From Microcaldota archaeon (GTDB taxonomy: Archaea > Micrarchaeota > Micrarchaeia > Micrarchaeales > CABMGC01), in assembly GCA_021852055.1 (NCBI GenBank), contig JAJZOD010000002.1, forward strand, positions 1 through 64,000: a stretch of DNA of 64,000 nt, given 5' to 3'. Every line of letters begins with the position of its first letter. Positions within the stretch are counted from its first letter, which is position 1. Positions 18,974 through 29,441 of this stretch are shown one piece after another. The notes below the pieces were generated by a model. It saw only the letters and a list, made by a program, of their open reading frames with translations, made no database searches and was not told the DNA's origin. Made by a program: the position numbers and the translations under genes.

Positions 18974-19336
18974 ATGGTAAAGGTAACTTTCTCGCCAATA
19001 AGCGAATTAGTAGTGCATGAAGCAGTAGAAATAAACAAAGATGACCTCTTAAGGGAGAGGGTAACACCTGCCGGCACCATGCCTCTGTACTGGTGCAATG
19101 GCGTGCTGTTCAGTTTCTCTTCGCTTCCTATGACTGATGAGGTCGTCAAGGACTACCTTAAGGGCAGGATTCACTGGCTTGAAGTTCATTTTTCAATAGA
19201 GAACAAGTATGAGGCTGTGCTTCCTTTGAGCGAGGAGGAGTACAAGACAAGCATGAATGTGCGCGTAATAGACACATCAAGGTCTGAGCTTCACAGCCAG
19301 CTTGCAAAATGGCTGAAGTCGCTTTCAAAAAGGTAA
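18974..19336 (+). CDS. Uncharacterised 120-aa protein in exosome superoperon
   Basis: Co-directional, tightly packed between rpl37ae and rpoP; no family recognised. Confidence 0.75.
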   Translation: MVKVTFSPISELVVHEAVEINKDDLLRERVTPAGTMPLYWCNGVLFSFSSLPMTDEVVKDYLKGRIHWLEVHFSIENKYEAVLPLSEEEYKTSMNVRVIDTSRSELHSQLAKWLKSLSKR

Positions 19337-19340
19337 TAAA

Positions 19341-19475
19341 ATGGCTTATGTATGTATGCACTGCGGGAGAGAGGTTAAGACTATAGAGAAAAGCACAGTA
19401 AGGTGCCCTTACTGCGGATACCGCGTCATGGTGAAGAAAAGGTCTTCAATAGCAAAGGAAGTTTCCACAGATTAA
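19341..19475 (+). CDS. rpoP: RNA polymerase subunit P (Rpo12)
   Basis: 44-aa ORF MAYVCMHCGREVKTIEKSTVRCPYCGYRVMVKKRSSIAKEVSTD, below ORF-track length cutoff; Zn ribbon and GYRV(x)KKR. Confidence 0.92.
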   Translation: MAYVCMHCGREVKTIEKSTVRCPYCGYRVMVKKRSSIAKEVSTD

Positions 19476-19533
19476 AAACCAAAATGCGACAGAAATGCGG
19501 CTTGCTGCCTTCATGTCTGTGGGAAAATTCATT

Positions 19534-19773
19534 CTAGTTTATCCCTACGACGACGTTTTCTGTTACTTTTTTAACACGCTTATACGCTACACTGTTCTTT
19601 TGCAAATCCATTCTAGGGTTCGGGCTCCTTATTAGCCGCTCAGCATCGGTAAGCAAAAGATGCGATATGCTTCCATCCTCAAAATTAAGCATTACGCCCT
19701 TTACGTCGCCAAGTATCTTTCCCTCGTTTGATATTACCTTCTTGCCATAAAACTCAGAGATCAGCATTGACAT
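19534..19773 (-). CDS. PRC-barrel domain protein
   Basis: SEFYGKKVISNEGKILGDVKGVMLNFEDGSISHLLL. Confidence 0.8.
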   Translation of the reverse strand: MSMLISEFYGKKVISNEGKILGDVKGVMLNFEDGSISHLLLTDAERLIRSPNPRMDLQKNSVAYKRVKKVTENVVVGIN

Positions 19774-19784
19774 ACAATCACTTT

Positions 19785-20318
19785 TTATATCCTGTTTATC
19801 TTTTTGGAAGCAAATATTCTTATTATGTACTCATTAAGTGTGTTTATGCCTTTCTCCCTGTCTGCATTAAGTTCAGCAATCTCGCTGTCTGCAAAAAGGC
19901 CGCTGTTTCTCTCCACAAGCTTCGAAAGGTACTCTTTTGTCATGGAATAGAAACGCATGCCACACCTGCCGCATCTAAATATCGGCACCACAGGAACAGC
20001 CTCTAGCGCCCTTGCAGGCGCAAACTCAAGTTCTCGTATAAGCCTAGTTCCGCACTTGCCGCACTCTTTCTCAATAGTTGTTTTCGGCATTTCCTGCATT
20101 TCAGTTATTAAGAAACCCTCTTGCAGTCTCGACATTAAAACATTATTAATGTCTGCACCATTTATATACTGTTGGTCAAGGACACCTACGTTCTTGTCAA
20201 GTTCTGTTACTAGAACCCCCTTGGCCGTCTTCTCAAAAATAAGCGTCAAAGACTGCGTTATCTCAGCCCTGTACCTTCCATCCTTTCCTAAGACCCTCAG
20301 CTTTGCTTCACTTCCCAT
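19785..20318 (-). CDS. Uncharacterised zinc-ribbon protein
   Basis: KECGKCGTRLI…IFRCGRCGMRFY Cys pairs. Confidence 0.7.
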   Translation of the reverse strand: MGSEAKLRVLGKDGRYRAEITQSLTLIFEKTAKGVLVTELDKNVGVLDQQYINGADINNVLMSRLQEGFLITEMQEMPKTTIEKECGKCGTRLIRELEFAPARALEAVPVVPIFRCGRCGMRFYSMTKEYLSKLVERNSGLFADSEIAELNADREKGINTLNEYIIRIFASKKINRI

Positions 20319-20559
20319 TAAAATCCTGTTCCTGCATCAAGTACTTGGCTATATCCTTTTTCGTAACTTTTACCCTTCCGTCGGTCCTGGCGTTCTTGAC
20401 TGCAAAGCTCGCCATTTTGTTTGCTTTTTCTTCAAGGATGCGCGCCATCTCCTCTGCACCGTCATCTGTAATGTCAGAGCCGAAGTGTTTTTTTACCATC
20501 GCCTTTACAGAGCTGCTTGGTATGGTTGCCATATTATCAGCACTCAAGATCTTCATCAT
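20308..20559 (-). CDS. Archaeal histone (probable start 20532)
   Basis: MATIPSSSVKAMVKKHFGSDITDDGAEEMARILEEKANKMASFAVKNARTDGRVKVTKKDIAKYL histone fold. Confidence 0.93.
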   Translation of the reverse strand: MMKILSADNMATIPSSSVKAMVKKHFGSDITDDGAEEMARILEEKANKMASFAVKNARTDGRVKVTKKDIAKYLMQEQDFNGK

Positions 20560-20685
20560 GAATCAGAAGTATGAGCTCATCACTTTATAACTTATACCAA
20601 TTAACCCTTATAAATACTTGGCATATACTGGTTATACTAGACTTCAGGAAAATGTTACATGCCAATCATTCTATTTTATGCGATT

Positions 20686-21066
20686 CTAGACATCGCGTAA
20701 ACGCCGGCAAATCTGCAACATAACAAGGCATAGTGATATGGAGTTCCCAACTTTGTCGGGTGCTTTCAAAAGCAATGGTTTTATTGTTTCATATTCATTG
20801 TTGGATAGGCCAAAGCCATCAACAAATGCAAAATAGCAGGCGCAATGAAAAAGGGTCTTGAGCATCTTTTATGATGTTTTAACCGCAGAGCGGAAAGAGA
20901 TCAATTTGTTGAGAGCAGCAAACGTCCATAAAAAACCCAGTCTGTGAGACGTTTTTAAAAAAGTTTCATCAGAAATCGTTTTTCTGCATACAGAGCACGG
21001 ATGAAAATTTGGCAGAAAAGATGACAGGATAGGCACTGCAATAGCTTGCATTGTTGCTTTGCACAA
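20686..21066 (-). pseudogene. Possible relict ORF, 126 codons with one in-frame TAA (20869-20871)
   Basis: Same frame continues past the stop: …FRSAVKTS*KMLKTLFHCACYFAFVDGFGLSNNEYETIKPLLLKAPDKVGNSISLCLVMLQICRRLRDV*. Confidence 0.35.
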
Positions 21067-21170
21067 CCTTTTCAGAATTGACTATACCTAAATTTTGCCC
21101 CGAAGTCTCTTATTACACAAAGGTATAAATAAACAAAAAACAAAATAGTCAAAATAGATAAGGTGTTGCA

Positions 21171-21485
21171 TTGATAGAAGTCACAGACAAGAATTTTGAA
21201 AGCGAAGTGTTGAAATCCGACAAGCCCGTAGTTATAGATTTCTGGGCTCCATGGTGCGGTCCTTGCCGTTTGCTGTCTCCGATAATAGAGGAGGTGTCAA
21301 AAGAGATGACAAGCAAGGCAAAGTTCTGCAAGATCAACACAGACGAGAATCCGCAAACTGCAGGTAAGTACAACATAATGAGTATACCGACAGTGTTGCT
21401 GTTCAAGGACGGTGAGATTGCCTCTACATCTGTCGGAGCCTTGCCCAAGGAGCAGTTCAAGCGATGGCTTGAAAAGAGCATCTGA
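21171..21485 (+). CDS. trxA: Thioredoxin
   Basis: VVIDFWAPWCGPCRLLSPIIEEVS. Confidence 0.96.
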   Translation: MIEVTDKNFESEVLKSDKPVVIDFWAPWCGPCRLLSPIIEEVSKEMTSKAKFCKINTDENPQTAGKYNIMSIPTVLLFKDGEIASTSVGALPKEQFKRWLEKSI

Positions 21486-21566
21486 TCGCCAAATCTTCCG
21501 GGCGCAGGTATTCTATCTGCCTGAAAGGCATATATTTCTTAATAAAGAGATTTACGTATTGATAAA

Positions 21567-22862
21567 ATGGTACTTTCACTGCCACGGGGCACATCCGATT
21601 TCGGTCCAATCGATGCGATAAAGCTTAATGCAATGCGCAGCACCGTAGAGGGAGTTTTTAGGCTGTTTGGTTTTTATCCTATAGAAACGCCAGCAATAGA
21701 GCTGATGGAGGTCCTCAACGCAAAGGCTTATGGCGAAGAGTCAAAGAACGAGATATATGTGCTTGAAGGCAATGAGGAAGGCCTCCGCTACGACTTCACA
21801 GTGCCGCTCTCGCGGTTTATAGCCATGAACAAAGACCTCCAGATGCCATTCAAAAGGTATCAGATAGGCAACATATGGCGCAAAGACGAGCCGCAGAAGA
21901 TGCGCCACAGAGAGTTCATGCAAGCCGATATAGACATAATAGGCAGTGCAGAAGTCGCAAGCGATGCAGAAGTGATAGCTGCGGCGTCGATGGCTATAGA
22001 GCGCCTCGGACTCCATACATACAACCTGTTCTTAAACAGCCGCGTATTCCTTGATGCAATACTTGACATGTTTAACATACCTGCAGATAAGCACAGCGCC
22101 GTAATGCGGTGCATAGACAAAATCGAGAAACTCGGCGTTGATGAAATATCATCGCAGATACAAAAGGAAGGCATAGATGTATTCAATGCCAAAGGGCTCC
22201 TCGATTTTATCACAAAGAAGTATGAAAGCAATACAACGCTACTCATGGCTTTGGAAGCAGCAGTTCCAAAAGCCAAGGACGAGATAAAGCGCATGACAGA
22301 GCTTCTGGCCCTGCTGGAGAAGTTTGGCATAAGCGGTGCTGTCTCTATAGATTTGTCTCTTGCGCGCGGCCTTGAATATTATACTGGCGCGGTATGGGAA
22401 CTTGTTGCGTTCTCGCAAGGCAAACGCCTGCCAACTCTTGCCTCTGGAGGCAGGTACGACAAGCTCATAGGGCTATATCTAAAAAAGGATGTGCCTGCAG
22501 TCGGGTTTTCCATAGGCATAACGCGCGTGTTCGATTTCCTTAAGGAGGGTTCATCTGCAAGAACGTATGCCACAGTTTACATAGCCTCAATAAAAAAGGA
22601 GAATCTTGAGTATGCCATAATGGTGGCAACATCGCTGCGTTCCTCAGGGATAGCCACTGACATGAACATAACAGAGCGCAGCATATCAAAGCAGATGGAG
22701 TATGCAAATGCGCTTAAAATCCCCTTTGTAATAGTGCTTGGAAACATAGAGCGCCAGTCAAACAAGGTGAAGCTGCGCAACATGCAGAACGGCGAAGAGA
22801 AGATGATGAGTGTTGAAGAGTGCATAAGCGAGCTTAAAAGCAAAAACGATGTGATGAAATGA
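21567..22862 (+). CDS. hisS: Histidyl-tRNA synthetase
   Basis: Class II motifs; GTSDFGPIDAIKLNAM, YRIGNIWR-type YQIGNIWRKDEPQKMRHREFMQADIDIIG, ASGGRYDKLI. Confidence 0.95.
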   Translation: MVLSLPRGTSDFGPIDAIKLNAMRSTVEGVFRLFGFYPIETPAIELMEVLNAKAYGEESKNEIYVLEGNEEGLRYDFTVPLSRFIAMNKDLQMPFKRYQIGNIWRKDEPQKMRHREFMQADIDIIGSAEVASDAEVIAAASMAIERLGLHTYNLFLNSRVFLDAILDMFNIPADKHSAVMRCIDKIEKLGVDEISSQIQKEGIDVFNAKGLLDFITKKYESNTTLLMALEAAVPKAKDEIKRMTELLALLEKFGISGAVSIDLSLARGLEYYTGAVWELVAFSQGKRLPTLASGGRYDKLIGLYLKKDVPAVGFSIGITRVFDFLKEGSSARTYATVYIASIKKENLEYAIMVATSLRSSGIATDMNITERSISKQMEYANALKIPFVIVLGNIERQSNKVKLRNMQNGEEKMMSVEECISELKSKNDVMK

Positions 22863-23377
22863 GCAAATCAGAAGTAGATGAAATTACAGAGAAGACAGTT
22901 GCCAAGGGAGGGGTTCTTACAAGGCTTTATTTCGACATGCAAAGCGAAAACCCCGAAGAGCTGCAGCCCCTTATGACCGATCTCATTAACAACCGGCTGC
23001 TAAAATCTACAGGTGTTGTATACTGCACCGGTGCAATCGACGAGCCCATAAAGCTTGCGAACGAAAACATATACTCTACAAGCGCAATAGTCACCGCTCT
23101 TTTCAATGACATAGGCTCACTAATCAACGTTACCTTCAATTTTGCGCCTGCTGGCGTTGAAGTTCTAAAGCCTACAGGAGACTTTCATATAAAGCATGGC
23201 GATCTCCAGTCTTTGTTGCTTGATCTGTCGAACATATCCATAAACTACTCAAAGTACATACTGGAGAAGGTTTTGAGCAAAGAGGAGTTGGAGAAGGTAA
23301 ATCGCGATATGGCACTGCGCAAGGAACTCGGCAAGAAGTTGATTGAGAAAAAAGGCGGTGCAGAGACCGGCAAATGA
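22859..23377 (+). CDS. Conserved hypothetical protein translationally coupled to hisS
   Basis: 4-nt overlap with hisS; 172 aa. Confidence 0.75.
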   Translation: MSKSEVDEITEKTVAKGGVLTRLYFDMQSENPEELQPLMTDLINNRLLKSTGVVYCTGAIDEPIKLANENIYSTSAIVTALFNDIGSLINVTFNFAPAGVEVLKPTGDFHIKHGDLQSLLLDLSNISINYSKYILEKVLSKEELEKVNRDMALRKELGKKLIEKKGGAETGK

Positions 23378-23393
23378 TGCACCCATCGCTTAC

Positions 23394-23466
23394 GCGCCAG
23401 TTGTCTAGCCTGGTAGGATTCGAGCTTCCCAAGCTCGCAGCCCGGGTTCAAATCCCGGCTGGCGCA
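23394..23466 (+). tRNA. tRNA-Gly (anticodon CCC), no intron
   Basis: GCGCCAG/CTGGCGC acceptor, CGAGC-TTCCCAA-GCTCG anticodon arm, CCGGG-TTCAAAT-CCCGG T-arm, A73. Confidence 0.95.
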
Positions 23467-23603
23467 TATACTCACTCAAGTTTGTTGCATCAGCATTGTG
23501 TAACTCCTAATGCAAGCGGATCGTGGGCGTGAATCCCATACACTTTAGCTGTGAGATGATGTCAACATATACGGCATGCAGCCGCATAAGCGCAGGTCTG
23601 GCT

Positions 23604-24719
23604 TCAGCTATTTGTTTTCATCAAGAACTTCTGGATGTCAACTCTCTCCTTTTTCTTCCTGTGCTCTTCTAGGAATTTGTTTACTGTATCGGCGAAATGC
23701 TTCTTGTGCTCTCCGGCGAGCATTGTTCCCTTTCTCTCGGCTTCGAATATCTTTTCCAACTTCTTGTCGTCAGGCTCGAAGAAGAACCTGTAGTACTGGC
23801 ACACTGCGCACTTGTCAGGGTCTCCTCCGTACTTCCTCTGCAGCTCAGCTGTCGCCTGCTGTCCTGTTAGCGCCATATTGGCTTTTCTCTCAACTGTCTT
23901 CCTGTCATCGTTGAGGTATATGGTGTTATCGGGGTCGCTTGCAGACATCTTCTGCTGCCCTTTGAGCCCTGGCATGAATATATTCTCAAGAGATGCGGGT
24001 TTATAATAGCCGAGCTTTTCTACTACATCTCTTGCTATCCTGAAGTGCACGTCCTGATCGACGCCCATCGGTATAACGCATGGCACATTTTTGTTGTCTT
24101 CAACTGATTTTATGAATGAGCCGACAGTCTGCATGCTTGTATAAAATATGGCTCCTATGTTTGTTTCATTAGTGAAGCCGAATGCGTCTTTTATAGTGGA
24201 GAATGTTATGTGCCTGGCAACGCGCACAGCCTGCCTATACATAAAATTTGCGTTCTCTATGTCAAAGAAAAACCTGGTTTTTTCAGGTTTGAACCCAAGT
24301 GCAGCTATGTTTCGCACGTCGTCCATTGCAAGTTCACGCAGCTCCTCAAGGCTCTTGTTTTTTCTTACCAGAAACTTCTCTTCGTAAGGCACCTGCACGT
24401 ATACGTCAGCGTCGAACCTGTCCTGCAGCCATTTTGCAAGCGTGAATGGGAGCAGGTGTGCTATATGCATCGAACCAGAAGGCGCTATGCCAGTGTAAAC
24501 ATAAAATTTCTCACCATGCTCATACTTGTCAAGTAGCCACTGCATGTCCCTGTGCGCAAAATATATGCCCCTGCTTATAAGAAAGTTAGGCTCTCCTGCC
24601 AGCCTGAAAATGCGCTCGCGAAGCTTGTCATCTATGTGGCTTATCCCAAACCTCTTGGCAAGCTTATTATAATCTACATCACCGCTTACTTCATAAGGCG
24701 TGACCTCAAAATTCTCCAT
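23604..24719 (-). CDS. trpS: Tryptophanyl-tRNA synthetase
   Basis: APSGSMHIAHL and KMSASDPDNTIYLND motifs, archaeal/eukaryal-type TrpRS layout. Confidence 0.92.
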   Translation of the reverse strand: MENFEVTPYEVSGDVDYNKLAKRFGISHIDDKLRERIFRLAGEPNFLISRGIYFAHRDMQWLLDKYEHGEKFYVYTGIAPSGSMHIAHLLPFTLAKWLQDRFDADVYVQVPYEEKFLVRKNKSLEELRELAMDDVRNIAALGFKPEKTRFFFDIENANFMYRQAVRVARHITFSTIKDAFGFTNETNIGAIFYTSMQTVGSFIKSVEDNKNVPCVIPMGVDQDVHFRIARDVVEKLGYYKPASLENIFMPGLKGQQKMSASDPDNTIYLNDDRKTVERKANMALTGQQATAELQRKYGGDPDKCAVCQYYRFFFEPDDKKLEKIFEAERKGTMLAGEHKKHFADTVNKFLEEHRKKKERVDIQKFLMKTNS

Positions 24720-24855
24720 TAAACCAATGCATTATCTCTATCACAATTTATTTATAAACTTCCTCATAGCACAGGTCCGGATATGGAGGTAATCTAAATT
24801 TATGCCATCTCGTCAATGCAGTCCAAGCCTAAGCCACACGCCGCATAAAAAGCCG

Positions 24856-25506
24856 CTACTTCCTACGCATCTCATTTTTTACGGCATCGATTTTCTCATC
24901 AACATCCCTCTTAATCTCAATAAGTTTCCGGTACTCAATTGTGTGTATCAGCCCGTTTATTACTGCAGAGCCAGCAATGGCCGTGATTATAACGCCCAAA
25001 CGCTTAACATCTACGTCATTCTTCTCCAGTGCCTTACTGAATAAAGGCAGCTGGTCGGTAATGGCTGATGGTATTGATACAGCCATTACGAACATGCACG
25101 GATACAATACATGGGTTCTAAAACGCTTCCACTCTGCCTTCAGTATCTTCCACTCCTGTACAGTTCCTGAGCAAATCTTCCCCTCTAAAACTGCAGCCCT
25201 GCTTTCTGCATCAGAGATGCCTGTTTTTACAGTGCAGGTGCTTTTGCAATAATTACTGTCTATCTCACGGGCGCGGGTTTTTGCGTATTCAAGCTGCCTG
25301 GCAAGCCTTATATTAAAGCCATCAACTGCTCCTGCTTCTGCAGAGTCAACAGCTCTAAGATAATATGCGTTCGGCATCAAAGCCATGCTGCCCCCTGCTT
25401 CAGAACCGTCGCGAAAACAGCCCAGACTTGCCGCATTCTTTCCAGAGCGCAGGCCGCCTTCTTCTCCCCTATGCCTTAGCTTCCTTGCTCCCATTACACC
25501 ACCCAT
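24856..25506 (-). CDS. Uncharacterised membrane protein
   Basis: 216-aa ORF with two central hydrophobic segments; basic tail. Confidence 0.55.
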   Translation of the reverse strand: MGGVMGARKLRHRGEEGGLRSGKNAASLGCFRDGSEAGGSMALMPNAYYLRAVDSAEAGAVDGFNIRLARQLEYAKTRAREIDSNYCKSTCTVKTGISDAESRAAVLEGKICSGTVQEWKILKAEWKRFRTHVLYPCMFVMAVSIPSAITDQLPLFSKALEKNDVDVKRLGVIITAIAGSAVINGLIHTIEYRKLIEIKRDVDEKIDAVKNEMRRK

Positions 25507-25669
25507 TCCCTATTAAAATGCGTGATATATACCCTTTCCGCTAAACTTCCACTACTCACACATTTGCAATATATATAAATGCTTTTCTGTTCAAATACAT
25601 CCATGCTTGGCTTAAAAGTTAGAGTTAGCGACTGCTTTTTATCGCATAGCAAATTATGCAAGTGATTGA

Positions 25670-25900
25670 TTGCCAGAGAAAACTTCAAATGAAAGCATCC
25701 CGGTGCATATACTGTTAGATGCAAAAGAGGCAAAGGAGGTCTTGTCAAAATTACAGCTTAAGCATGAGAACCTGCCAAAGATATTAAGTACAGATCCCCA
25801 GGCTGTGAGCATAGGTGCCAAGCCAGGCGATGTAATAAAAGTAAAAAGGCATGACTACGGCAGTGAATATCTTTACTACAGGTCAGTTATTGAAGGATGA
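25670..25900 (+). CDS. rpoH: RNA polymerase subunit H (Rpo5)
   Basis: LPKILSTDPQAVSIGAKPGDVIKVKRHDYGSEYLYYRSV; TTG start; precedes rpoB''. Confidence 0.94.
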   Translation: MPEKTSNESIPVHILLDAKEAKEVLSKLQLKHENLPKILSTDPQAVSIGAKPGDVIKVKRHDYGSEYLYYRSVIEG

Positions 25901-26094
25901 GATGCTGCAGCATCAAATGTTAGACATGCAATGCGTTCAATGCAGCAAATTTTAAATAACAGGTTTTGAATAAAAGTCCGATTAAAAAGGAAAGAACGAA
26001 AATACAAGAATGGCACCAAATGCCATGATTATGCTTCAAATCGGCAAGCTTATAAAAAGCAGCTGCCGGAAACAGGCGCAAGCCTGGTGATATA

Positions 26095-27603
26095 ATGGAA
26101 GACAAAAACATTCTGCTGAATTCGTATCTGACTCCAGCGACTCTGGTGCAGCACCAGACCGACAGTTTCAATCGCTTTTTGGATAATGGCATACTGAAAG
26201 CAATGGGAAACCAGAATCTTATAGAGCCCAGCGTAGAAGGCTTCGCGCTTAAGATAGGCAACGTAAGGCTCGGCAATCCATCCATAATAGAGGCGGACAG
26301 TTCAAGAAGAAGCATACTGCCAAATGAAGCCAGGCTCAGGAATATTACTTACGCTGCTCCGATATTCATGGAGATGGTCCCTGTCATACGAGGGATAGAG
26401 AAAACAGCGTCATACGGTGAGGTTTATGTGGGAGACCTTCCGGTAATGGTGCGCAGCAACATATGCAACATGAAATCAATGAGCAGAAGTCAGCTGATAG
26501 AAAACGGCGAAGATCCGGACGATCAGGGGGGATATTTCATAATAAAAGGCGTTGAGCGCGTGCTCATAGGTCTGGATGATGTTGCATCTAACCGCATAAT
26601 AACAACAAAGGAGAAGAAAGGCGTGGAGGTGAAGAGCCGTGTATTCTCATCAACACCTGGCTTTAGGGCACGATGCGTAATCACAAGAAACCAGTCTGGA
26701 ATATTCTCAGTAGACTTCCCAACAGTAAGCAGAAGTATAGAACTAACGCTGCTTCTTACTGCATTGGGCATGCAGGGCTCAGATATTATAAACTATGCTT
26801 CAGATATGCTTCCGTTCAAAAACGACATGCTTCTAAACATAGAGCTGAGCTCCATAAACAAGCGAGACCCAGAGAAAGGCGATGTCCATGTGCTTACCCA
26901 ACCTGAGGCGTTCCTTGAGATAGGCAAGCTTGCTGCACCAGGGCAGGCGAAGGAGTACCAGATAAAGCGCGCAGAGATGCAGTTTGACAGTTATCTTTTG
27001 CCTCACATAGGCAGCAGTGCAGAATCGAGAAAAGAGAAGGCCAAATATCTTCTTGAGATGGCGAAGAAGTCAACTGCAGTTGCAAACAGGTTGATAAGGC
27101 AGGACGATAAGGATCATTATGCAAACAAAAGGACAAGGTTTGCAGGTGAGCTTATGGAAGAGCTGTTCGCATACGCCTTCAGGTTCTTCCTAAAAGAGGT
27201 CAAATATCAGATAGAGCGCATGAGCGCAAGGGGCAGGAGGCTCAGCATGCAGTCTATAATAAGCCCAGACACATTGACAGAAAAGATGGCATATGCGATG
27301 GGCACTGGAACGTGGGTTGCTGGCCAGACAGGAGTATCGCAGGTGCTTGACAGAACAAATCTAATCAGCACATATGCGCATCTGCGGCGCGTAAAGTCTC
27401 CGCTTGCGAAGAAACATCCTCACTTCAGGGCAAGGGATGTCCATGGCACGCAGTGGGGCAAGATCTGCCCTGCCGAGAGTCCAGAAGGCCAGGAAGTAGG
27501 CCTTACTAAATATCTTGCGTTGATGTCAAAAGTTACCGTAGGTGCAGAGGAGACCTCCGCAGAGAAGGAGATAAGGAAGCTTGCAGAGATCAAGCCGGTA
27601 TAA
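26095..27603 (+). CDS. rpoB2: RNA polymerase subunit B'' (Rpo2N)
   Basis: GYFIIKGVERVLI, GTQWGKICPAESPEGQEVGL. Confidence 0.96.
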   Translation: MEDKNILLNSYLTPATLVQHQTDSFNRFLDNGILKAMGNQNLIEPSVEGFALKIGNVRLGNPSIIEADSSRRSILPNEARLRNITYAAPIFMEMVPVIRGIEKTASYGEVYVGDLPVMVRSNICNMKSMSRSQLIENGEDPDDQGGYFIIKGVERVLIGLDDVASNRIITTKEKKGVEVKSRVFSSTPGFRARCVITRNQSGIFSVDFPTVSRSIELTLLLTALGMQGSDIINYASDMLPFKNDMLLNIELSSINKRDPEKGDVHVLTQPEAFLEIGKLAAPGQAKEYQIKRAEMQFDSYLLPHIGSSAESRKEKAKYLLEMAKKSTAVANRLIRQDDKDHYANKRTRFAGELMEELFAYAFRFFLKEVKYQIERMSARGRRLSMQSIISPDTLTEKMAYAMGTGTWVAGQTGVSQVLDRTNLISTYAHLRRVKSPLAKKHPHFRARDVHGTQWGKICPAESPEGQEVGLTKYLALMSKVTVGAEETSAEKEIRKLAEIKPV

Positions 27604-27615
27604 CGAAGTGATTAT

Positions 27616-29433
27616 TTGGAGTCAAAAACGTATGTATATCTGAACGGTAAGGTAATAGGGCACATAGACAACCCGCAGAAGTTCGTTGCCGAAGTGCGGG
27701 CAGCACGCCGCAAAGGGCAGATTTCAGGAGAGATAAACATAGCGCATATAGAAAAGCTGAACAGTGTTAACATAAACACGGACCGTGGCAGGCTGAGGAA
27801 GCCATACATAATAGTCGAGGGAGGCAAATCTAAATTTACTCCTGAGCTTGCAGAGCGGATCAAAAAGAAGGAGATAAACTTTAGTTATCTGGTGCGCTCA
27901 GGCATAATCGAGTACCTTGATGCAGAAGAAGAGGAAAATGCGCTCGTAGCCATAGACGAGGCTTCTGTAACTGAGAAGAGCACGCATCTAGATTTTGACC
28001 TTACATCCATATTAGGGCTTTCAGCCAACCTTGCTCCTTATGCAGAGCACAATGCAATATCAAGGCAGGCCATGAGCGTAAACTACATGAAGCAGTCCGA
28101 AGGACTCTACGCTACAAACTTCAACCAGCGATTTGATTCAAGGACATATGTGCTTTTCTACCCGCAGGCACCACTTATAACAACAGCGCCATATGAGGCG
28201 CTCGATGTCAAAAGGCACGCAAGCGGACAGAATCTTGTGGTTGCGCTGTCAACTTATTATGGTTATAACATGTCCGACGCACTTGTGATAAACAAGGCAG
28301 CAGTAGACCGCGGCGTCGGGCGCAGCATGTTTTACAAGTCATATACCGATGAGGAGCGCAGATATCCTGGAGGCCAGAGAGACAGATTCAGGATGCCTCC
28401 TCCTACGTCTGAAGGCTACATGGGAGAGCATGCCTATTCAAAACTGAGCGAAGACGGTATAATAGAACCGGAAATGGCAGTGGATGAGGGGGATGTGCTT
28501 ATAGGCAAGGTAGCTCCGCCAAGATTCCTGGAAGAGAACATCGGAGCCAGCGGCCTTGAGGAGCGCACCAGAGATGATTCAGTAGTGCTGAAACCTGGAG
28601 AAAATGGCGTTGTGGACAGCATACTTTTCACAGAAACCCCTGGAGCCACAAGGACAGTAAAGGTAAGGATAAGGAGCATAAGAATACCTGAGAAAGGCGA
28701 CAAGTTCGCCAGCAGGCACGGCCAGAAGGGTGTTGTAGCACTGATAGCCAATCCGGAGGACATGCCTTTCACTGCATCCGGCATAGTTCCTGACATACTG
28801 CTGAATCCTCTCAGTATACCTTCGAGGCTTACGTTCGGCCATCTTCTTGAAGAGATAGCGGGCAAAGCCAGCGCCGTATCCGGCAATAAGTTTGATGGAA
28901 CTGCTTTTACAGAGTCCGGCCGCGACAGGCTCTCACAATACGGTGAAGTCCTAAAGTCGCACGGGTTCGATGACAACGGAAACGAGGTTCTTTACGACGG
29001 AATCACAGGAAGGCCTTTCAAGGCGAGCATATTCACCGGGATAACATACTACTACAGGCTTTACCACATGGTAAGCAACAAGATGCAGGTAAGGAGCAGA
29101 GGCAAGGTGCAGATACTAACGCACCAGCCTACTGAAGGCAAGGCGCGTCAGGGAGCCTTGAGATTCGGGGAGATGGAACGCGATGCACTTATAGGCTACG
29201 GAGCAAGCCTTCTGCTCAAGGAGCGCATGCTTGACCAGAGCGACAAGACGACAGTTTTGATATGCAGGCAGTGCGGCGGAATGGGGTACTACGATCACAT
29301 AAAAAGAACGCAGATATGTCCTCTGTGCGGAAATTCATCCCTTGCGGAGGTAGAGATAAGCTACGCGTTCAAGGTGCTTCTTGACGAGATAAGGTCTATG
29401 CACATAATGCCGAGGGTAAAACTTAAAGAGTAA
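27616..29433 (+). CDS. rpoB1: RNA polymerase subunit B' (Rpo2C)
   Basis: GDKFASRHGQKGVVALI, GKARQGALRFGEMERDALIGYGAS; TTG start. Confidence 0.96.
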   Translation: MESKTYVYLNGKVIGHIDNPQKFVAEVRAARRKGQISGEINIAHIEKLNSVNINTDRGRLRKPYIIVEGGKSKFTPELAERIKKKEINFSYLVRSGIIEYLDAEEEENALVAIDEASVTEKSTHLDFDLTSILGLSANLAPYAEHNAISRQAMSVNYMKQSEGLYATNFNQRFDSRTYVLFYPQAPLITTAPYEALDVKRHASGQNLVVALSTYYGYNMSDALVINKAAVDRGVGRSMFYKSYTDEERRYPGGQRDRFRMPPPTSEGYMGEHAYSKLSEDGIIEPEMAVDEGDVLIGKVAPPRFLEENIGASGLEERTRDDSVVLKPGENGVVDSILFTETPGATRTVKVRIRSIRIPEKGDKFASRHGQKGVVALIANPEDMPFTASGIVPDILLNPLSIPSRLTFGHLLEEIAGKASAVSGNKFDGTAFTESGRDRLSQYGEVLKSHGFDDNGNEVLYDGITGRPFKASIFTGITYYYRLYHMVSNKMQVRSRGKVQILTHQPTEGKARQGALRFGEMERDALIGYGASLLLKERMLDQSDKTTVLICRQCGGMGYYDHIKRTQICPLCGNSSLAEVEISYAFKVLLDEIRSMHIMPRVKLKE

Positions 29434-29441
29434 GTGATATT

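Noticed and set aside
23245-23475. Minus-strand ORFs over the tRNA-Gly
   Set aside because: Span a clear tRNA and the 3' end of a coding gene
23480-23600. Possible C/D box RNA around gagatgatgtc
   Set aside because: C-box-like string only; no convincing D/D' boxes or guide layout
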